In this document: positions 1 to 6,727 of the stretch, one piece after another
How the letters are laid out: every line of letters begins with the position of its first letter
Numbering within the stretch: the first letter of the stretch is position 1
The notes under the pieces: generated by a model
The model's input: the letters and a program-made list of their open reading frames with translations, nothing else
Database searches by the model: none
Told to the model about the DNA's origin: nothing
Assembly (NCBI GenBank): GCA_051001135.1
Contig: JBPCNO010000045.1
Span: 1 to 38,823 of the forward strand
DNA length: 38,823 bases
Origin: CAWHMN01 sp051001135
GTDB taxonomy: Bacteria > Acidobacteriota > Terriglobia > Terriglobales > Acidobacteriaceae
Direction of reading: 5' to 3'
Program-made: the position numbers and the translations under genes

Positions 1-1082
1 TCGTACTTCTCCTTCAAACCGCGCAGAATCGCAACCGTATCCTCCACGTTCGGCTCACCGACATACACGATCTGGAAGCGCCGCTCCAGCGCCGCATCCT
101 TCTCGATGTACTTGCGATACTCGTTCAGCGTCGTCGCACCAATCGCGCGCAAGCCCCCACGCGCGAGCGCCGGCTTCAGCATGTTGCTCGCATCCAGCGA
201 ACCCTCGCTCGCCCCCGCGCCAACCAGCGTATGCAGCTCGTCGATGAAGAGGATCACCTCGCCGTTCGACTCCTCGATTTCCTTCAGCACCGCCTTCAGC
301 CGGTCCTCGAACTCGCCGCGAGACTGCACGCCCGCCAGCATCGATCCCAGGTCCAGCGAAATCACCCGCTTTTCGCGCAGAATCTCGGGCACATCGCCCG
401 AGACGATCCGCCGGGCTAAACCCTCGACGATCGCCGTTTTGCCCACGCCCGGTTCGCCAATCAGCACCGGGTTGTTCTTGGTGCGGCGCGCCAGCACCTG
501 CACCACCCGGCGAATCTCTTCATCGCGCCCGATCACCGGGTCCAGCTTGCCCCGCCGCGCCAGCTCCGTCAGGTCTTTCGCGTAGCGCTCCAGCGCCTGG
601 AACTTCGCCTCGGGGTTCTGGTCCGTCACCCGCTGATTGCCGCGCACGCTGCTTAACCCGCGCAGGATCGCATCGTACGTCGCGCCTAAGGAAGCCAACA
701 GCGCTTGTGCTCCATCGTTCTTCTGCTGCGCCAACGCCAGCAGCAGGTGCTCCGTCGACACGTACTCATCCTTGAAATTGCCGGCTTCTTTGAACGCCTG
801 ATCCAGCACCTTCTGCATGCTGTTTGAAAGCCCCGGCTGTGAACTGCCGCCGCTCACCTTGGGCAGCCGGGCCACCGCCTCGTTCGTCTTCGCCAGCAAC
901 TGCTCCGTCGGCACCCCAACCTTCTGCAGCAACGGAACGATGATCCCGTCGCGATCCTCCAGCAACGCCGCCAGCATGTGCAGCGGCTGCAGCTCCGCAT
1001 TTCCATGCTCCAGCGCCAGATTGGTAGCCGCCTGCATCGCCTCCTGCGACTTCACCGTAAACTTGTCCCACCTGATTGCCAT
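1..1082 (-). CDS. clpB: ATP-dependent chaperone ClpB, N-terminal part (runs off the window)
   Basis: Hexameric AAA+ disaggregase that acts with DnaK to extract polypeptides from aggregates in the cytoplasm. About 360 codons are present. The N-terminal double Clp repeat (residues 1-150, beginning MAIRWDKFTVKSQEAMQ) is followed by the first AAA+ module, with Walker A GEPGVGKT at about 209-216 and Walker B VILFIDE about 60 residues later. The C-terminal half, including the middle coiled coil and the second ATPase module, lies beyond position 1. The ATG at 1080-1082 is preceded by a good ribosome site (GAGAGGGAAGTT before ATG). No CIRCE or HAIR heat-shock operator was seen upstream. The upstream gap is filled with gene scraps (1097-1280), so the promoter region may have been rebuilt by a rearrangement. 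ClpB is preferred over ClpC/ClpA because of the N-terminal sequence. Confidence 0.95.
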   Translation of the reverse strand, partial: MAIRWDKFTVKSQEAMQAATNLALEHGNAELQPLHMLAALLEDRDGIIVPLLQKVGVPTEQLLAKTNEAVARLPKVSGGSSQPGLSNSMQKVLDQAFKEAGNFKDEYVSTEHLLLALAQQKNDGAQALLASLGATYDAILRGLSSVRGNQRVTDQNPEAKFQALERYAKDLTELARRGKLDPVIGRDEEIRRVVQVLARRTKNNPVLIGEPGVGKTAIVEGLARRIVSGDVPEILREKRVISLDLGSMLAGVQSRGEFEDRLKAVLKEIEESNGEVILFIDELHTLVGAGASEGSLDASNMLKPALARGGLRAIGATTLNEYRKYIEKDAALERRFQIVYVGEPNVEDTVAILRGLKEKY

Positions 1083-1096
1083 AACTTCCCTCTCGT

Positions 1097-1204
1097 TTAT
1101 CGTCTGCTCGCCAACTGCTCCAGCACCGTCCGCAGCTCCGTCTGTCCATGAACGTGCTCTGTGCCGGCCCCTTCAAAATCAACCCACCCGCTGACCTTCT
1201 GGAT
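1097..1204 (-). pseudogene. Remnant of the 3' end of an NmrA-like gene
   Basis: Reading leftward, this stretch encodes IQKVSGWVDFEGAGTEHVHG, then QTELRTVLEQLASRR and a stop. This is almost the same as the C-terminus of the intact NmrA-like gene at 2229-3101 (IQGLNSGWVDFEGAGTEHVHG, then PTELRTVLEQLASGK), with one codon missing and a few substitutions. Nucleotide identity to positions 2236-2345 is high, so it is a recent copy or the relic of a once longer tandem paralogue. No start codon or upstream domain is present, so it is a decayed fragment. It ends about 15 nt before the clpB start codon, so the clpB ribosome site is immediately adjacent. Confidence 0.8.
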
Positions 1205-1280
1205 GAGTCTCTGTTTTGAGCGTGATCGGCGGGACAGCCGCGATAAGCACTACTTTGGCAATCCGCTTCGACCCGTGACG
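1205..1280 (-). pseudogene. Remnant resembling an alpha/beta-hydrolase (non-haem chloroperoxidase-like)
   Basis: Reading leftward, the fragment encodes RHGSKRIAKVVLIAAVPP followed by ITLKTETHPEG. This matches from memory the strand after the catalytic-serine helix of chloroperoxidase-type alpha/beta hydrolases (typical form RHGT-R-V-AKAVLI-AVPPLMLKTEANPGG). Only about 25-30 codons remain. The frame is closed by a TGA directly upstream and runs into the NmrA remnant downstream. The two scraps share the short sequence ATCCAG(A/G) at their junction, consistent with joining at microhomology. Family assignment rests on a short motif, so confidence is moderate. Confidence 0.5.
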
Positions 1281-1353
1281 TGACGCTCAAGCCAGGCTTC
1301 GTCCCACAACGATATGAACGGCTATGGGATGCTCTCGATACACAGGCGACTTA

Positions 1354-2106
1354 CTACTTCAAATTGCCTTGAGCAAGCCAGTCGTCGAACCGGATCTTTC
1401 CGAGCTTCGCGTCGTCTTCGGGAACGAGTGTTCGCTCCTTCACCCGGATGCCGTAGTAGCGAGCCTCCGGGTCAGCGACAACCTCGCGCGGATCTTTGAG
1501 TGCGGCTAGTCCTCGCCGAATTAGCTCATCGAGACGAAACTTTTCCGGACCACCTATTTCAACGGTGCCATTCACTGGTGCGCCCAGCGCGACCACGCCT
1601 ACCCCACTGGCGACATCGTCGGCAGCCATGGGCTGGATGAGCACGGGCGGCAAGCGTACTTTGTTGCCGTCAGTGGAAAGATCGGCGATGGCTTTGACGA
1701 ATTCATAAAACTGCGTCGCCCGCACAATTGAGTGGGGGATGGAGGAACCCTTGATCAAATTCTCCTGAGCGATCTTTGCCCGGAAATAGCCGCTCTCCAC
1801 CATGCGCTCAGATCCTACGACTGACAACGCGACGTGATGTCCCACGCCTGCGGCGGCTTCATAGGCGAGGAGGTTACGGGTTGATGTCTCAAAGAAATTC
1901 ATCACTGCCGCATCCTCCCAGGAGGGAGAGTTCGATACGTCAACGACCACCGAAGCACCCTTCAGCAGGTCGGCTAGCCCCTCGGCGGTGAGCGTGTTAA
2001 CGCCGGATTTGGGTGATGCCGCTACTGCGTCGTGGCCCTGTTCACGAAGCTTCTTGACAAGCTTCGATCCGATGAGCCCAGTACCTCCGATTACTACGAT
2101 CTTCAT
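1354..2106 (-). CDS. SDR/NmrA-like NAD(P)-binding oxidoreductase
   Basis: An atypical short-chain dehydrogenase of about 250 residues. The N-terminal Rossmann motif is GGTGLIGSK (VVIGGTGLIG at residues 4-13), followed by a VVDVSNSPSWED segment and a central SVVGSERM stretch where the active-site region of extended SDRs lies. Such proteins bind NAD(P)H and act as redox sensors or sugar-nucleotide/quinone-type reductases; the substrate cannot be read from the sequence. The start at 2106 is chosen because GAAAGGACAGTC precedes its ATG. An upstream in-frame start at 2139 would add 11 residues before the Rossmann strand. Base composition is lower in GC than clpB. It is a distant relative of, and lies in the same orientation as, the NmrA-like gene at 2229-3101, 122 bp apart. 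Confidence 0.8.
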   Translation of the reverse strand: MKIVVIGGTGLIGSKLVKKLREQGHDAVAASPKSGVNTLTAEGLADLLKGASVVVDVSNSPSWEDAAVMNFFETSTRNLLAYEAAAGVGHHVALSVVGSERMVESGYFRAKIAQENLIKGSSIPHSIVRATQFYEFVKAIADLSTDGNKVRLPPVLIQPMAADDVASGVGVVALGAPVNGTVEIGGPEKFRLDELIRRGLAALKDPREVVADPEARYYGIRVKERTLVPEDDAKLGKIRFDDWLAQGNLK

Positions 2107-2228
2107 GACTGTCCTTTCGTGATGCTCGCAATCGAGCACGTTGAGTCCGAGAATCTCGCGGAGATGAGGAGTTACTTACTTCTCAATTTGTGGTTATCGA
2201 TTCAGCCGCCGAATCTATCCCCTTAGCC

Positions 2229-3101
2229 TTATTTTCCGCTCGCCAACTGCTCCAGCACCGTCCGCAACTCCGTCGGTCCATGGACGTGCTCGGTGCCGGC
2301 CCCTTCAAAATCAACCCATCCGCTGTTGAGGCCCTGGATCATCTCCGCCATCTCGCTGGCGGCGCTCGGGGTCATGCCCGCGGATTCGTAGATCCCCATA
2401 TGCTTCTCCGGCGGCACCACCTCTGTCCCTACCGTATGCCCCAGCACCGCTCCCAATTCCTCGGCTACATCGCTCATGGCATACCGCCGCGGTCCTTCGA
2501 GCTCCAGCACCCGCTTGCCCGGCCACTCTGCCACCAGCAGGTCCGCCGCCAGCCTTCCAATATCATCCGTCGCAATCATTGCAATCGGCCGGTTCACGTC
2601 GCTCAATACGCTGGGCAGCGTGCCATGCTCCCGTGCTATCGGTATCAGGCTGCTGAAGTTCTCCATGAACCACGCTGCGCGGATCGCTGCCACCGGCAGC
2701 CCCAGATCCAGCCACTGCACCTCCGCCTCGTGCAGCTTTCCGATCGCGCCCGTTCCCCGGTCCCGCTGCGCGCCCACCGATGACAGAAACACCAGCTTCG
2801 CCAAGCCGGACTCATGCGCCGCCTCCGTCACCGCCGTGACCGCGCGCCGGTTGTCGCTCAACGGATCGTTGGAATCGTAGTACGGCGGCGTCATCACGAA
2901 CGCGCCCTCGGTCCCGGCGAACGCCCGCCTGAGCGAATCGGGATCGTGCACGTCACCGATCGCCAGCTCCGCGCCCTGCCTCTTCAAGCCTTCCGCCCTG
3001 GTAGCGTTCCGCACCACCGCACGTACCTGCTTGCCCTGCGATCGCAGATACCGCACCACCGCTCCGCCCACCTGCCCCGTTCCACCCAGCACTGCATACA
3101 T
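2229..3101 (-). CDS. NmrA-like family NAD(P)-binding protein
   Basis: A 290-residue protein starting directly with the Rossmann fold: MYAVLGGTGQVGGAVVRYL has the GGTGQVG dinucleotide loop at residues 6-12, and RAVVRN at 28-33 is typical of NADP-preferring NmrA/HSCARG proteins. A central LSSVGAQRDRGTG segment and the ENFSSLIPIAREHGTLPS region match the NAD(P)H-azoreductase/quinone-reductase-like NmrA group. The role is probably a reductase or redox sensor; the substrate is unknown. No clear Shine-Dalgarno was found before the ATG at 3101. The last 35 codons are duplicated as a decayed copy at 1097-1204. Confidence 0.85.
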   Translation of the reverse strand: MYAVLGGTGQVGGAVVRYLRSQGKQVRAVVRNATRAEGLKRQGAELAIGDVHDPDSLRRAFAGTEGAFVMTPPYYDSNDPLSDNRRAVTAVTEAAHESGLAKLVFLSSVGAQRDRGTGAIGKLHEAEVQWLDLGLPVAAIRAAWFMENFSSLIPIAREHGTLPSVLSDVNRPIAMIATDDIGRLAADLLVAEWPGKRVLELEGPRRYAMSDVAEELGAVLGHTVGTEVVPPEKHMGIYESAGMTPSAASEMAEMIQGLNSGWVDFEGAGTEHVHGPTELRTVLEQLASGK

Positions 3102-3334
3102 CGGCTACATCCTCCGTTTGATGGCTGACCAACAGTCGCTTGGATGTTCGCAACGCCCTGCAGACTCAACTGAAATGTACTTCTTCGGACACAGCAAAAC
3201 GACCCACCGCGAACTGCACGGTGGAGGCGCCATTTTGCTTCGAGGTCGTTACGCGGCTGGTTTGCCGCTCTACCTGGTCGTACTCTGTACCTGTTTCGGC
3301 GGAGCGCCCAAGTTCGCCTTGAGGGGTCGGGTGT

Positions 3335-3362
3335 CCCCACCTGAGGCGCGCCGAAGGGGTGG
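3335..3362. repeat. REP-like hairpin, degenerate copy, in the 3102-3379 gap
   Basis: CCACCT and AGGGGTGG flank a 12-nt loop GAGGCGCGCCGA and can pair with two bulged G residues. It is preceded by GGGTGTCC, as other copies are preceded by GGGTGCC. It resembles the better copies at 8987 and 25511 but with a diverged loop. The rest of this 278-bp gap holds no gene I can support. A small CCAGG-CGTA-CCTGG hairpin at 3366-3379 lies directly after the anti-sigma stop codon. Confidence 0.4.
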
Positions 3363-3379
3363 CAACCAGGCGTACCTGG

Positions 3380-4150
3380 CTACTTCTGCGCCGCCGCGAT
3401 CACCCGCATCAACCCCTCCAGGGCCGCTGCGTCGGCATCGGTCACGCCGACCAGGCGAAGCGTGCCCGTCTCCCGAACAGCAAGGTGGAAGCCGGAGCGC
3501 GAAAACCCACCGCTCGTGAGCCACATACCCGGCCGCCTCGCCGTAACGAACACCGAAGCACGATGCTTCCGGATGCGAAAGAGCAGTTCCGCCGCGGGTT
3601 CGCCCTGCACATAGGTGACGTTTGCGCCCTCCAATGTGGTATCGGCGGGCAGCGCATCCGGCAGGTTGAAGGCAAACGGCAACTTGCCCTGGAACCACGG
3701 ACGAACGGTGTGTTTATCGGAAGAGAGCACCTCCGGGGCAGCGCCGCCCGCGAGCATGGCAATATGCTGATCCAGCACCTCCGCCGCTAGCGCATCGCGA
3801 CGGCTGATGCGGTTGGTGCCGAAGACCAGCGCAGTTCCCAGCAACGCAACGATCAGCAGGGAGGCGGCTAGCGGCAATATCCACGGCAGCCACCAAACAG
3901 GCCCAGTCCGGTCGCTTCTCTCGCGCGCATGCGATTGCATCATCCGCCGCTGAAACGCCGGCGATGGCTGGTAACGAACAGCACCCTCGCGGACAGCCTG
4001 TTTCAGTTGCGTCGCCGCCAGTACCCGCCGGGCGCACTCCTGACACGTGGCCAGATGGCTCTCCGCCAGCGCCGATTGCGCTTCGTCCATCTCTCGGTCG
4101 ACGAGCGATTCGATCTCGATCTCACTCAGGTGCCCGGTAGTTACACTCAT
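3380..4150 (-). CDS. Membrane-anchored zinc-finger anti-sigma factor
   Basis: Holds the co-transcribed ECF sigma factor inactive at the cytoplasmic membrane. The N-terminal zinc-binding anti-sigma motif is HLATCQEC (H32, C36, C39). One transmembrane helix at about 86-110 (WWLPWILPLAASLLIVALLG) separates a short cytosolic domain from a roughly 145-residue periplasmic sensor domain of no family I recognise. That domain contains the PWFQGKLPFAFNLP segment seen in putative transmembrane anti-sigma proteins of Acidobacteriota and Proteobacteria. The ATG overlaps the sigma-factor stop by 4 bp (ATGA), implying translational coupling. The signal sensed is unknown; the divergent cytochrome/phosphoesterase operon suggests an envelope redox or metal cue. 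Confidence 0.88.
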   Translation of the reverse strand: MSVTTGHLSEIEIESLVDREMDEAQSALAESHLATCQECARRVLAATQLKQAVREGAVRYQPSPAFQRRMMQSHARERSDRTGPVWWLPWILPLAASLLIVALLGTALVFGTNRISRRDALAAEVLDQHIAMLAGGAAPEVLSSDKHTVRPWFQGKLPFAFNLPDALPADTTLEGANVTYVQGEPAAELLFRIRKHRASVFVTARRPGMWLTSGGFSRSGFHLAVRETGTLRLVGVTDADAAALEGLMRVIAAAQK

Positions 4151-4707
4151 TGCGGTCGCTCCGTTCGCTCCCTCCGCCGGTCGAGTTCAATCGACTGGCG
4201 CAATGCCTTGCGTGCCCGCGAAAGCCGCGACATGACCGTGCCCATGGGCAGCGAGAGAATCGTGGCGATCTCCCGATACTTCAACTCTTCCACATCGCTG
4301 AGAAGCAGAACCTCGATGAACGGCGGCGGCAGCCTTTGCAATGCATCCTGAATCGCAGCTTTCTCATCCAGCCGCATCAGGATGCTCTCGGGCGTCGTCT
4401 CGTCGATGCTTCCCTCCATGGCCTCCGGAACGTCTTCCAGAAAGACGGTCTTGGTATAGGCCAGTCCGGCCTTCGAGGTCAGGAAACAGTTCCGCAAAAT
4501 CCGGAAGATCCACGCCTTGAAGTTGCTCCCCTGTTCGAATGAATCGAAACCCCGCAGCGCCTTCGAATACGTCTCCTGCACCAGGTCCTCGGCATCGGCA
4601 TCATTGCGCGCGAACCAGCGCGCCAGGTTATACAGCGCGGGAAAGAGCGGGAGCGCCAGCGCTTCGAATTCACCGGAGCGCACGCGTGGTCTATCGAACG
4701 GCTTCAC
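4147..4707 (-). CDS. ECF (extracytoplasmic function) RNA polymerase sigma factor
   Basis: A 186-residue group 4 sigma factor. Region 2 is at about 20-76 (NDADAEDLVQETYSKALRGF, then FKAWIFRILRNCFLT). Region 4 is at about 120-172 (LQRLPPPFIEVLLLSDVEEL, then YREIATILSLPMGTVMSRLSRARKALR helix-turn-helix). There is no C-terminal extension. The start is GTG at 4705-4707, with GAGG eight nucleotides upstream; an ATG about 45 nt earlier is out of frame. It is the first gene of a two-gene operon with the anti-sigma factor. Its probable promoter (4757-4783) carries the same GGAATAA/CGGTTT signature as the divergent promoter at 4803-4829, so it most likely transcribes its own operon and the neighbour. 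Confidence 0.93.
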   Translation of the reverse strand: MKPFDRPRVRSGEFEALALPLFPALYNLARWFARNDADAEDLVQETYSKALRGFDSFEQGSNFKAWIFRILRNCFLTSKAGLAYTKTVFLEDVPEAMEGSIDETTPESILMRLDEKAAIQDALQRLPPPFIEVLLLSDVEELKYREIATILSLPMGTVMSRLSRARKALRQSIELDRRRERTERPQ

Positions 4708-4756
4708 GAGGTGCGCCTCGGATCAGGATTCACGTTCTCCGTACTGCTCATACAGA

Positions 4757-4783
4757 TAAACCGAGGTTGGCGTGAATTATTCC
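4757..4783 (-). promoter_or_regulatory. Putative ECF promoter of the sigma/anti-sigma operon
   Basis: On the minus strand GGAATAATTC (-35) is followed after about 14 nt by TCGGTTTA (-10 region). It is nearly the same as the divergent rightward element (GGAATAAATC ... CCGGTTTT) with one base less spacing. GGAA-type -35 boxes are the hallmark of ECF sigma factors. The predicted 5' leader to the GTG start is about 40 nt. Assignment to this sigma factor is inference from pairing and position. Confidence 0.55.
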
Positions 4784-4802
4784 GCAGTTTCCTGGTTAAG
4801 CG

Positions 4803-4829
4803 GGAATAAATCGCTGGCCGGGCCGGTTT
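4803..4829 (+). promoter_or_regulatory. Putative ECF promoter of the metallophosphoesterase-cytochrome operon
   Basis: GGAATAAATC (-35) and CCGGTTTT (-10 region, 4823-4830) match the element on the opposite strand at 4757-4783. The predicted start of transcription is about 4836, giving a very short leader that would begin at or just before the ribosome site GGAGG (4837-4841) of the gene at 4851. Confidence 0.55.
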
Positions 4830-4850
4830 TGATGGTGGAGGAACACAACC

Positions 4851-5876
4851 ATGACCACCCGAGATACACATTCCATCGCGCCTGAAGTTACAACCGCGAA
4901 CGAAGTTACAACCGCGAACGAAACTACACCCGCTGCCGCCCACGACGGCATCGACCGCCGCCACTTCCTGAGCTGCATGGCCTGGGCGGGCGCGGGCATG
5001 CTGTGGACCATGGCCGGCGGCGTGCCCACATCGCGCCTGTTCGCCGCGACTCCGGATGCGGCTAATCCCGCCCGCAGCGGCTCCTTCGGCTTCGTGCAGA
5101 TCAGCGACAGCCACATCGGGTTCCACAAGCAGGCCAATATGGATGTGACCGGAACCCTGAAGATCGCCATCGACAAGATCAATGCTTCGCAAGCGAAACA
5201 TCCGGCAGACTTCCTGCTGCACACCGGCGACATCAGCCAGATGTCCAAGGCAGCGGAGTTCGATACCGCGGAACAGGTCATCAAGGGCGCACGGGTCGGT
5301 CGCGTCTTCTATGTGCCTGGCGAGCACGATACGGCCACCGACGACGGCGTTCTCTATCGCGAGCGCTTTGGCAAGGGAAGCCTGGGCAGCGGCTGGTACA
5401 GCTTCGATCACAAAGGCGTGCACTTCATCGGGCTCAACAACTGCGTGAAGCTCGACGCAATGGGCGATCTCGGCCACCAGCAGCTCGACTGGATGAAGCA
5501 GGATGTTTCCGGACTCACGGCTTCGACGCCGATCGTCGTCTTCGCGCACATTCCACTGTGGACGGTCTATTCGGATTGGGGCTGGGGCACGGATGATGGC
5601 GCGCAGGCGCTCTCACTGTTGCGGCGATTCGGTTCCGTCACCGTCCTGAACGGGCACATCCACCAGATCGTGCAGAAGGTAGAGGGCAACGTCAGCTTCC
5701 ACACCGCCACCTCCACGGCCTTTCCCCAGCCCGCTCCGGGCAAGGCACCGCACCCGGGGCCGATGACGGTGCCTGCGGGAGAGTTGCAAAACGTGCTTGG
5801 CGTCACCACGGTAAACGTCGTCAAACATCGCAGCCATCTCGCGATCGTCGATTCGTCCCTGGAAACGAAGGCATGA
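4851..5876 (+). CDS. Tat-exported metallophosphoesterase (calcineurin-like)
   Basis: A 341-residue protein with a long N-region, the twin-arginine motif DRRHFL (R36, R37) and a hydrophobic segment ending near LFAATP, so it is predicted to be folded with metal in the cytoplasm and exported by Tat. The phosphoesterase core shows D86-S-H88, G126-D127, the PGEHD block at 156-160, a FAHIPLW histidine and a GHIHQ motif; these residues bind a dinuclear metal centre. The usual GNHD/E asparagine is glutamate here (E158), an oddity that may define a subfamily. An 18-bp tandem duplication (4884-4919) adds a second EVTTAN before the twin arginine. GGAGG precedes the ATG. It overlaps the cytochrome gene by 4 bp. 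The substrate is unknown. Confidence 0.85.
   Translation: MTTRDTHSIAPEVTTANEVTTANETTPAAAHDGIDRRHFLSCMAWAGAGMLWTMAGGVPTSRLFAATPDAANPARSGSFGFVQISDSHIGFHKQANMDVTGTLKIAIDKINASQAKHPADFLLHTGDISQMSKAAEFDTAEQVIKGARVGRVFYVPGEHDTATDDGVLYRERFGKGSLGSGWYSFDHKGVHFIGLNNCVKLDAMGDLGHQQLDWMKQDVSGLTASTPIVVFAHIPLWTVYSDWGWGTDDGAQALSLLRRFGSVTVLNGHIHQIVQKVEGNVSFHTATSTAFPQPAPGKAPHPGPMTVPAGELQNVLGVTTVNVVKHRSHLAIVDSSLETKA
4884..4919 (+). repeat. 18-bp perfect tandem duplication inside the signal region
   Basis: Two exact copies of an 18-bp unit (4884-4901 and 4902-4919) encode EVTTAN twice in the N-region of the Tat signal peptide, and a decayed third ETT follows. It is in frame, so copy number changes would only lengthen the N-region. 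Confidence 0.9.
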
Positions 5877-6688
5877 AGCGCGTCGTACAGGCATTCGGGA
5901 TTGTGTTGGCGATTCTGGCTGCGGCGGTGCTGCTCTCGCTCGCGCTGGCGCGGGTGCATCCATTTGGCGATCCCCGGATAATGAGGACGCATCCGTCGTC
6001 AGCCCCGCTGCCCACCCATCCGGGCATACCACCCGACGCGCGAGCGATCCTCACGCAAAAGTGCGGGGACTGCCACTCCGAGCAGACGCGCTGGCCATGG
6101 TACGGGCGCCTGGCGCCCGCGTCCTGGATGATGGAGCGCGACATCGTCCAAGCGCGGGAACATATGGACCTCTCGCGCTGGGAATCTCTTCCGGACGACG
6201 AAGTCAGCGTCCTCAAGTCGGAGATTGTCCAGCAGGCCCGCTCCCGTGCGATGCCCCCGCCGCAGTACCGGTTCATCCACACCAGCACCGCACTCACCGA
6301 TGCGGACGAGCGAACGCTGACGGCATGGGCTCGAAGCGACATGATCGGCGCCTCCCAGGCAGGCGCGCCCGCAGCGCCTGGGTATGCGACACGCGGCAAA
6401 GCAGTCTTCGAAGCCCGCTGCACCGGCTGCCACAGCTTGAACCAGAACCGCGAGGGACCGAAGCTCGCCGGCGTCGTCGGCCGAACCAGCGGCACCGCGG
6501 AGGGCTTCACCTACTCCGCCGCGTTGAAGAAGGCGGCCATTCGCTGGGATCCACAATCTATCGATCGCTGGCTCACCGATCCGGAGGCGCTCGTGCCCGA
6601 TACCGACATGGATTTCCATGTCGAGAAGGCGCAGGAGCGAAGCGACGTCATCGCCTACCTGCAGGCTTCGAAACAACTTTCGCCGTAA
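5873..6688 (+). CDS. Haem-binding domain plus cytochrome c fusion protein, exported
   Basis: A 271-residue protein with an N-terminal signal or anchor helix (VVQAFGIVLAILAAAVLLSLAL). Domain 1 carries CGDCH at 64-68, followed by SEQTRWPWYGRLAPASW and MPPPQY at about 128-133, the pattern of the Haem_bd domain. Domain 2 is a class I cytochrome c with CTGCH at 183-187, a GPKLAGVVGR block and a possible axial methionine in DTDMDF (M246). Two covalently bound c-type haems are expected, making it a periplasmic electron carrier or redox sensor. The ATG overlaps the upstream stop (ATGA), so expression is coupled to the phosphoesterase. The physiological partner is not evident; control by the adjacent ECF sigma factor is inferred from the shared promoter pattern. 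Confidence 0.88.
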   Translation: MKRVVQAFGIVLAILAAAVLLSLALARVHPFGDPRIMRTHPSSAPLPTHPGIPPDARAILTQKCGDCHSEQTRWPWYGRLAPASWMMERDIVQAREHMDLSRWESLPDDEVSVLKSEIVQQARSRAMPPPQYRFIHTSTALTDADERTLTAWARSDMIGASQAGAPAAPGYATRGKAVFEARCTGCHSLNQNREGPKLAGVVGRTSGTAEGFTYSAALKKAAIRWDPQSIDRWLTDPEALVPDTDMDFHVEKAQERSDVIAYLQASKQLSP

Positions 6689-6727
6689 CGCTGATTGGCG
6701 ATAGGCTCATGCGACAGGAGAACGCTC

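Noticed and set aside
766..1290. 174-codon minus-strand frame over the clpB start and the gene scraps
   Set aside because: It reads clpB in the wrong frame. The scraps make sense only in other frames as short relics, so no gene was called.
4704..5549. 281-codon minus-strand frame over the phosphoesterase gene and the ECF promoter gap
   Set aside because: Antisense shadow; the plus-strand protein has a Tat motif and the metal motifs.
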